Assembly: GCA_025351425.1 (NCBI GenBank)
Contig: JANXVY010000074.1
Span: forward strand, 1-40,720
Length of the DNA: 40,720 nucleotides
Source: Hyphomicrobium sp.
GTDB lineage: Bacteria > Pseudomonadota > Alphaproteobacteria > Rhizobiales > Hyphomicrobiaceae
Direction: 5' to 3'
This document shows, piece by piece, positions 36,145 to 40,720 of the stretch. Made by a program: the position numbers and the translations under genes. Every line of letters starts with the position of its first letter. The first letter of the stretch is position 1. The notes under the pieces were generated by a model that made no database searches, had not been told where the DNA came from, and saw nothing but the letters and a program-made list of their open reading frames with translations.

Positions 36145-37133
36145 GCACTCGTGTCCCCGCGGCAAAGCCGATGTTCCAGCGGGTAGCCCTGATCGGCATC
36201 GGGCTCATCGGCTCGTCCATCAGCCACGCCTGCCGCCGGGCAGGGCTAGCGCACGAAATCGTCGGCAGCGCCCGCACGCTCGCAACCGTTGATACGGCCA
36301 AGCGCCTGGGGCTCATCGACGAAGGCTTTGCCTCGGCAAGCCAAGCCGTGCGCGGCGCGGATCTCGTCATCGTTTGCGTCCCCGTCGGGCTGTGCGGTGC
36401 CATCGCGCAGGAGATCGGCCCCTCGCTGTCGCCCGGGGCTATCGTGACAGACGTCGGCTCGGTCAAAGGCGCGATCGTGCGCGACATGGCCCCGCATCTG
36501 CGCGCTGGCGTCCATTTCGTCCCCGGCCACCCCATCGCCGGAACCGAGCAGTCGGGCCCCGAGTCTGGCTTTGCGGAATTGTTCGATGGCCGCTGGTGCA
36601 TCCTGACGCCGCCGCCCCAGACGGACGCGGTGGCGATCGAGAAACTCAAGACGTTCTGGCAGGCGCTCGGCTCCAACGTCGAGATCATGACGCCCGAGCA
36701 TCACGATTTGGTGCTCGCCATCACCAGCCACCTGCCCCATCTGATCGCCTTCAACATCGTCAACACCGCTGCCCATCTGGAGCGCGTGACCGACAGCGAA
36801 GTGATCAAGTTCTCCGCCGGCGGCTTCCGTGACTTCACCCGCATCGCCGCCTCCGATCCCACGATGTGGCGCGACGTGTTCCTGAACAACAAGGACGCCG
36901 TGCTCGAGATGCTGGGCCGCTTCCAGGAGGATCTGGCCAACCTGCAGCGCGCCATCCGCTACGGCGAGGGCGACGAGCTGTACGCAAAATTCGCCGATGC
37001 CCGCGCCATCCGTCGCGGCGTCATTCAGGCAGGTCAAGATACCGCGGCCCCGAACTTCGGCCGCGCGCCGGCCGCGCCGAAGGCCGTGGACGCAGTGCCC
37101 GGCGCCCCGGGCAAACCGGACACGAAGCGCTGA
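36141..37133 (+). CDS. tyrC: Prephenate/arogenate (cyclohexadienyl) dehydrogenase
   Basis: A 330-residue TyrA-family dehydrogenase of the tyrosine pathway. The NAD(P) motif is [11 protein letters not shown] (17-27). Catalytic-region features are [33 protein letters not shown] (substrate-binding His in GHP) and [19 protein letters not shown] Pro/Ala tail ends the protein. The ATG overlaps the hisC stop, so the two are coupled. No chorismate mutase domain is fused. Cofactor and substrate preference (prephenate or arogenate) cannot be read from the sequence. Confidence 0.93.
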   Translation: MSTRVPAAKPMFQRVALIGIGLIGSSISHACRRAGLAHEIVGSARTLATVDTAKRLGLIDEGFASASQAVRGADLVIVCVPVGLCGAIAQEIGPSLSPGAIVTDVGSVKGAIVRDMAPHLRAGVHFVPGHPIAGTEQSGPESGFAELFDGRWCILTPPPQTDAVAIEKLKTFWQALGSNVEIMTPEHHDLVLAITSHLPHLIAFNIVNTAAHLERVTDSEVIKFSAGGFRDFTRIAASDPTMWRDVFLNNKDAVLEMLGRFQEDLANLQRAIRYGEGDELYAKFADARAIRRGVIQAGQDTAAPNFGRAPAAPKAVDAVPGAPGKPDTKR

Positions 37134-37141
37134 ATTTTCAT

Positions 37142-37158
37142 CTCTCCAATCGGGAGAG
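37142..37158 (+). terminator. Small hairpin between tyrC and chaC
   Basis: CTCTCC (37142-37147), loop AATCG, GGAGAG (37153-37158), followed by CAGTTTGG. The stem is short, so it may be a weak terminator or an intercistronic RNA structure in a tyrC-chaC transcript. Confidence 0.35.
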
Positions 37159-37177
37159 CAGTTTGGATAGGGTGAAC

Positions 37178-37864
37178 ATGTCCGACCTGTGGATCTTCGC
37201 CTACGGCTCGCTGATGTGGCGTCCCGGATTTGATTACGCGCAAGCCCATCCCGCAACGCTGACCGGTTATCGCCGCTGCTTCTGCGTGTATTCCGTGCAT
37301 CACCGCGGCACCCCGGCCCGGCCTGGGCTCGTGCTGGGGCTCGATCGGGGCGGCGTCTGCCACGGCCTCGCTTATCGAATTAGTGCTGCCCGCGCCGGAG
37401 CAACCCTGGCATACCTTCGCGCCCGCGAGCAGGTCACGGGTGCCTATCGCGAAGCGGCCTTGCCCCTTCAGCTGGGGCGCCACGAACATGTCCTGGGGAT
37501 CGGCTATATTGCGGAACGCGCCCACCCTGGATATGCCGGGCAACTCTCACTGCGCGACCAGGCGCGTCTCATTCGTACAGCGCGCGGCGTGTCGGGCGCC
37601 AATCTCGATTATCTCGTCAACACGTTGTGCCATTTGGCGACGCTTGGCATCCGCGAACGCGAACTTGAGCGCATCCTCGTCGCCGCTTCTCCCGTCTTTG
37701 GGCAAGGCACGGAAACGATCAGGGGCGCGCGCATTGCAGCCTTGATTGCTGCTGCCCGAGGCACGCCTATTGGCCGCGCGCCCAAGCGCCGTGGCGATCT
37801 GCGGCGCTTCCTGCACCGTCAAGCCGACAAAACGGGATCCCCGCTCGCGTCACGGCACGGTTGA
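37178..37864 (+). CDS. ChaC-like gamma-glutamylcyclotransferase
   Basis: A 228-residue GGCT-fold protein. The hallmark YGSLMW loop is at 9-14 (IFAYGSLMWRPGF). The catalytic Glu is Glu84 in YLRAREQVTGAY. FCVYSVHHRGTPARPGLVLGLD is the usual ChaC substrate-channel region. ChaC-type enzymes split glutathione to 5-oxoproline and Cys-Gly. ATG 37178 with TAGGGTG upstream gives the standard start. It lies 44 bases after tyrC and may be read through from it. Confidence 0.9.
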   Translation: MSDLWIFAYGSLMWRPGFDYAQAHPATLTGYRRCFCVYSVHHRGTPARPGLVLGLDRGGVCHGLAYRISAARAGATLAYLRAREQVTGAYREAALPLQLGRHEHVLGIGYIAERAHPGYAGQLSLRDQARLIRTARGVSGANLDYLVNTLCHLATLGIRERELERILVAASPVFGQGTETIRGARIAALIAAARGTPIGRAPKRRGDLRRFLHRQADKTGSPLASRHG

Positions 37865-37895
37865 AGACGCTGAGGCCGAAAATAGGCGCCAGATA

Positions 37896-38342
37896 TTAAG
37901 CGATCACCAGCGAGCGGCGCAGATCGGCTTCGATCTCCTGGCTTTCGCCGTGGCCATCAGCCAGCAGATGGATGTGGACTTCATTCGCGCCAAGCTGGGC
38001 GCTGCGCAAACGGATCTCGGCAAGATTGAGCGTCCCGGCTGAATACGCGGCCCGGCCGATCGAAATCACCGTGCGCTGGCCGTCGACATGACGCTTGACC
38101 AGAATGTAGTTGGCCGCTTCGACCGGCGGACATTCGAACAGGTTATAGATCGAGTGAACGTAGCGCGCGCCCGAGGCCCCGGTCCAGAATTGGAAGGCTA
38201 CCTTGCCGCTGTCGCGGTCCGAAAGGATAGCCGTTTCGGCACCGATTGCGCCGAGAACGCCCGATTGGAATACGACCGGGCTCGGCGCTTTCGCAGCCCG
38301 TGCAGCGCGGATCGAGACTAAATCGATAATGACTGCACACAT
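37896..38342 (-). CDS. Conserved-looking protein of unknown function
   Basis: A 148-residue protein with no signal peptide or membrane segment. AAGG precedes the ATG and a promoter-like pair lies upstream. The N-terminus (MCAVIIDLVSIRAARAAKAP) resembles short DNA- or membrane-associated leaders, and the rest alternates beta strands and short helices. I do not recognise the family. It converges with chaC. Confidence 0.6.
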   Translation of the reverse strand: MCAVIIDLVSIRAARAAKAPSPVVFQSGVLGAIGAETAILSDRDSGKVAFQFWTGASGARYVHSIYNLFECPPVEAANYILVKRHVDGQRTVISIGRAAYSAGTLNLAEIRLRSAQLGANEVHIHLLADGHGESQEIEADLRRSLVIA

Positions 38343-38719
38343 GATACACTACACCTTGACAGGCCAAGTTACGCCTTTTGCGATGTCAACTTGTCTAAAC
38401 CTCTTCTCTAAACAATTCCGAATTGAGATAGCTAAAATGTGACCCAATCCGCGCGCTGGTGCGGCAAGGTAAATGAACGGTTGAGAACTGCCCCCTCCAG
38501 CAACGGCTCCTGCCCCCGAACGGCAGGCCAAAACCCAAGCGCAGTCGCAATTTGCCAGCTCGCAAGTCGCAAAACCGCACGGGGGCCACGGGTCGTAACT
38601 CGCCAGGGATCGCCAGTCGCCACGGGTCCCAAGCGGCCAAGGTTTGCCAACCGCGCCCCGCAGCGCCCGTTCAATCGTCCGCCCGGCGCGCCGAGAATGA
38701 GATCACGTTGCGCCCGCCC
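38343..38719. other. Intergenic region upstream of the second repeat
   Basis: About 380 bases without a supported gene. The direct repeat GCCACGGGTC occurs at 38585-38594 and 38619-38628, and the GC-rich stretch around it has several short repeated words (CGCCAG, TCGCAA). A frame on the plus strand is open but has no ribosome-binding site or family resemblance. It may be decayed coding or mobile DNA. Confidence 0.4.
38361..38389 (-). promoter_or_regulatory. Candidate promoter of the unknown 148-residue protein
   Basis: On the minus strand TTGACA (38384-38389), a 17-base spacer and TGGCCT (38361-38366), about 20 bases before the ATG at 38342. The -35 is perfect but the -10 is weak. Confidence 0.35.
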
Positions 38720-38825
38720 TTAGAGCGCGTTAGGAAAAGTATGAAGTGGTTTTCGCATAAAAACGCGCGACAAAACAAAAAGCGAGAGCATGAGAGCGAT
38801 TCAAAGAAAAACGAACATGCTCTAG
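38720..38825. repeat. Dispersed tandem-hairpin intergenic repeat, copy 2
   Basis: Starts TTAGAGCGCGTTAGGAAAAG. The first hairpin has arms GCGCGTT/AACGCGC, the second AGAGCATG/CATGCTCT ending CTAG. The architecture (AGAGC start, GAAGTGGTTTTCGC in the first loop, TCTAG end, about 106 bases) is the same as copy 1 at 71-176, but the arms have diverged. It ends eight bases before the probable left end of the insertion sequence. Confidence 0.75.
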
Positions 38826-38832
38826 CCCGCCT

Positions 38833-40439
38833 TTCTCCCAGCAGTCTTTAGCGGCGCTGCTTTGAGCGCTTCGCTTCGTCGGATTGGTGCGTCATGATTT
38901 TGAACGTGCGCTGTCGCCGCCGAATGAGCGGTTGGGGTCGGGTGCGCGATGTTTCCTGTGTTGTTGATCCTCGGGCTCAGCCGGACGGTTGCCGGTCAGG
39001 CGCATAATCGTCGCTGCACGAGGGCGAAGGTCTCGGCCGCCGGGCAGCTGGTGGCGAATGCGACCTTGACGCGGCGGACGCTGACCGTCACGAGCGCACC
39101 GATTTTGAGCAGAGCCAGGCGGATCGTGCCGCAGGTCGCGCGCGCCATCTTGGTGCCCGCAAGCCCGATGCGGCGCAGCGCGCACATGAGTACGTAGGCA
39201 ATTGACGACAGCCACAACCGCAGCTGGTTCGCTCGCATCGTGGGCGTCGGCGTGCGGTCGGCGAACAGATCGCCCTGGCATTCCTTGAGGCGATTCTCCA
39301 TCTCGCCGCGCTGGCAGTAGACATCCTCGTAGAGGAACTTTGCAGCGCCCATCGCGGGATGAAGGTTAGTCACAATGAAACGTGGATTGCCTTCGCCCTG
39401 GGTCCACTCGGCCTTGCCGATGACGCGGCGTTCGCAGCTCCAGCTGTCGAGCGTGCGATAGCGGAAGTCCTTGAATACACGCTCGGGCTGACCGGTCATC
39501 TTGGAACGCCGCTCGGCTTTGGCGAGTTCAGGCGCGATCTCGGTGGCGAGCCGGGAGTTACCTGCTAGGCCAATGATATAATTGATATTGTTGGCTTCGC
39601 ACCACGTCAGGAGATTGTCGCGGCAGAAGCCTGAGTCCGCGCGGATCATGATGGTCGTCGTTGGCCATCGCAAGCGGATCTGGCCAACGATACGGGCCAT
39701 CTCTTCGACGCTTCCCGCCGCCGCATCTTCACTCGACGAGCGTAGCTTGGCGGCGAGAAGATGCCGCCCGCAGAAGATGTAGAGCGGCAGGTAGCAATAG
39801 CAGTCGTAGTAGCCATTGAAGTGGCGGCCTTCCTGCTGGCCATAGAGCGGATCGTCGGTGGCATCGAGGTCGATGACGATGCGGACCGGGGCTTCGGAGT
39901 GGGCGTCCAGAAAGACAACCACGAACAGCCGTTCGATCGCAGCCCCATCGTGGTCGAGCTTGTGGTGACGGTCCTGCCCGATCTTGCCCGCATGCTCCAG
40001 CCGGTTGAGCGTCGACTTGCCCGCGAGCCGCCCGCCGGGCTTGCCGAGAACGGCGGTGAGGGCGGGATCGAAGCGCAGATGGTCATGGTCGATCAGGTCC
40101 TCGTAGCCAAGGGCCAGCGCAAAAATGCGCTGCCGCAGCAGATCGGCGACCGTATGCGTGATGCCGTCTGCGAGGCGATGATCGGTGAAGCATTGGGCCA
40201 GCCGCTCGGTCAGCTTGATCGTGCGGTCGGCCGCCCCGAGCAACACCGCTCCGCCGTTCGACGTGATCGCCCCGCCGTCGAACGCACCCACAAGTTCGCG
40301 CCCCGCCGAGGTTCCGAAGTGCAGCGAATCCGGTTTACAGTGTGTCGGCATCGGGGATCTCTCCTGCTTCGACCGAAGTCTTTGTCGCAGAAGCACTTTC
40401 GTTGAGTCGGAGCCCCGATGCTCTTCAAGTCTGGGAGAA
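38833..40439 (-). mobile_element. IS1380-family insertion sequence, approximate ends
   Basis: The element contains one intact IS1380-type transposase. TTCTCCCAG at 38833-38841 reappears inverted at 40431-40439 and is the best candidate for terminal inverted repeats. The implied length of 1607 bases fits the family (about 1.6-1.7 kb). A convincing 4-bp target duplication was not seen, so the exact ends remain uncertain. The left end lies next to a palindromic repeat, a common insertion site for IS elements, and the right end adjoins a broken gene. Confidence 0.5.
38996..40351 (-). CDS. IS1380-family transposase
   Basis: A 451-residue DDE transposase. The N-terminus (ITSNGGAVLLGAADR) and the central block IDLDATDDPLYGQQEGRHFN with YYDCYCYLPLYIFCGRHLL are IS1380 hallmarks. 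MIRADSGFCRDNLL and YCQRGEMENRLKECQGDLF carry the second Asp and the catalytic Glu. The frame is intact, so the element may be active. ATG 40351 is preceded by AGGAGAG; the open frame runs to 40396. Confidence 0.95.
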   Translation of the reverse strand: MPTHCKPDSLHFGTSAGRELVGAFDGGAITSNGGAVLLGAADRTIKLTERLAQCFTDHRLADGITHTVADLLRQRIFALALGYEDLIDHDHLRFDPALTAVLGKPGGRLAGKSTLNRLEHAGKIGQDRHHKLDHDGAAIERLFVVVFLDAHSEAPVRIVIDLDATDDPLYGQQEGRHFNGYYDCYCYLPLYIFCGRHLLAAKLRSSSEDAAAGSVEEMARIVGQIRLRWPTTTIMIRADSGFCRDNLLTWCEANNINYIIGLAGNSRLATEIAPELAKAERRSKMTGQPERVFKDFRYRTLDSWSCERRVIGKAEWTQGEGNPRFIVTNLHPAMGAAKFLYEDVYCQRGEMENRLKECQGDLFADRTPTPTMRANQLRLWLSSIAYVLMCALRRIGLAGTKMARATCGTIRLALLKIGALVTVSVRRVKVAFATSCPAAETFALVQRRLCA

Positions 40440-40720
40440 GTTCAGGCTAGCGCTCACCGACGCGACCAGCCGGTTTTTCGCCGCTTTGACCGTATCGCAA
40501 TCGGACATCTGGCCCGCCGAATAGCTCTGGCCGATGCTCTTGAGGGGAACCGACTGCTTGGGGCCGAACTGGTGGTCCACGTCCAGGTTAAAGGGCCGCG
40601 CAAAGGTGCTGACCTTGAACAGGCCGTTCGGTGATGTGGTTGACGATGCTGATGTCGTTGCCGCCGAGCTTCAATCGCGAGGGCAGCAGCGCAAACAGGG
40701 GTGCGCCTTTGGATCGCGCA
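40425..40720 (-). pseudogene. Fragment of an unrecognised gene, frameshifted and cut by the window edge and probably by the IS
   Basis: On the minus strand a frame from the window edge reads ARSKGAPLFALLPSR and GNDISIVNHI before stopping at 40588. A second frame, open from about 40672, continues with GLFKVSTFARPFNLDVDHQF, GPKQSVPLKSIGQSYSAGQ and AKNRLVASVSASLN to a stop at 40425. The reading switches near 40620-40635, which suggests a one- or two-base frameshift. The last four codons and stop fall in or at the candidate IS end, so the original C-terminus may be lost. I do not recognise the protein family. Confidence 0.4.

Noticed and set aside
38439-38723. 94-residue plus-strand ORF
   Set aside because: Arg/Pro-rich chance frame over repeated GC-rich words, running into the palindromic repeat, with no start signal.

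Overview
The window is GC-rich chromosomal DNA from an alphaproteobacterium, almost certainly of the order Hyphomicrobiales (Rhizobiales). The evidence is the conserved gene blocks: lptC/lptA-lptB-rpoN-hpf-ptsN; rph and rdgB opposite hrcA-grpE; ffh-rpsP; DUF3108 - SUV3-like helicase - S4 protein; metX-metW opposite hisC-tyrC. Two copies of the tandem-hairpin intergenic repeat common in this order point the same way. I cannot fix the genus from the sequence.

Layout. 1-1150: a dispersed palindromic repeat, a small secreted protein and a 580-base gap. 1152-10093: envelope and lipid genes. These are a YfhO-type GT-C membrane protein, a periplasmic DUF3857/transglutaminase-like protein, an overlapping PlcP-like phosphoesterase and GT4 glycosyltransferase pair (the phosphate-starvation lipid-remodelling pair), an amino-acid-type binding protein and a membrane GT2 glycosyltransferase. 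10522-10595: tRNA-Gly(CCC). 10776-17100: LPS transport and the nitrogen-PTS block, with LptC and two LptA-like domains fused in one protein, an LptB with a polyglycine N-terminus, then RpoN, long HPF and PtsN.

17130-21994: RdgB with an extra C-terminal domain, a DUF1772 membrane protein and RNase PH on the minus strand; a small membrane protein, an AT-rich 68-residue ORF, hrcA and grpE on the plus strand. 22010-24779: a shared hairpin, then rpsP, ffh and a GST on the minus strand. 25094-31958: DUF3108 protein, a 1113-residue helicase with a long disordered tail, an S4 RNA-binding protein and a second GT-C-like membrane protein. 31955-37864: gpsA-metW-metX (minus) back to back with hisC-tyrC-chaC (plus). 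37896-40720: an unknown protein, non-coding DNA with the second repeat, an IS1380-family element and a broken gene at the window edge.

Most of the content is housekeeping. The unusual items are the LptC-LptA-LptA fusion with five 13-bp tandem repeats directly at its start codon, the polyglycine LptB, the RdgB fusion, and short non-conserved genes placed inside otherwise conserved blocks. I found no CRISPR array, prophage, toxin-antitoxin pair or recognisable defence system.
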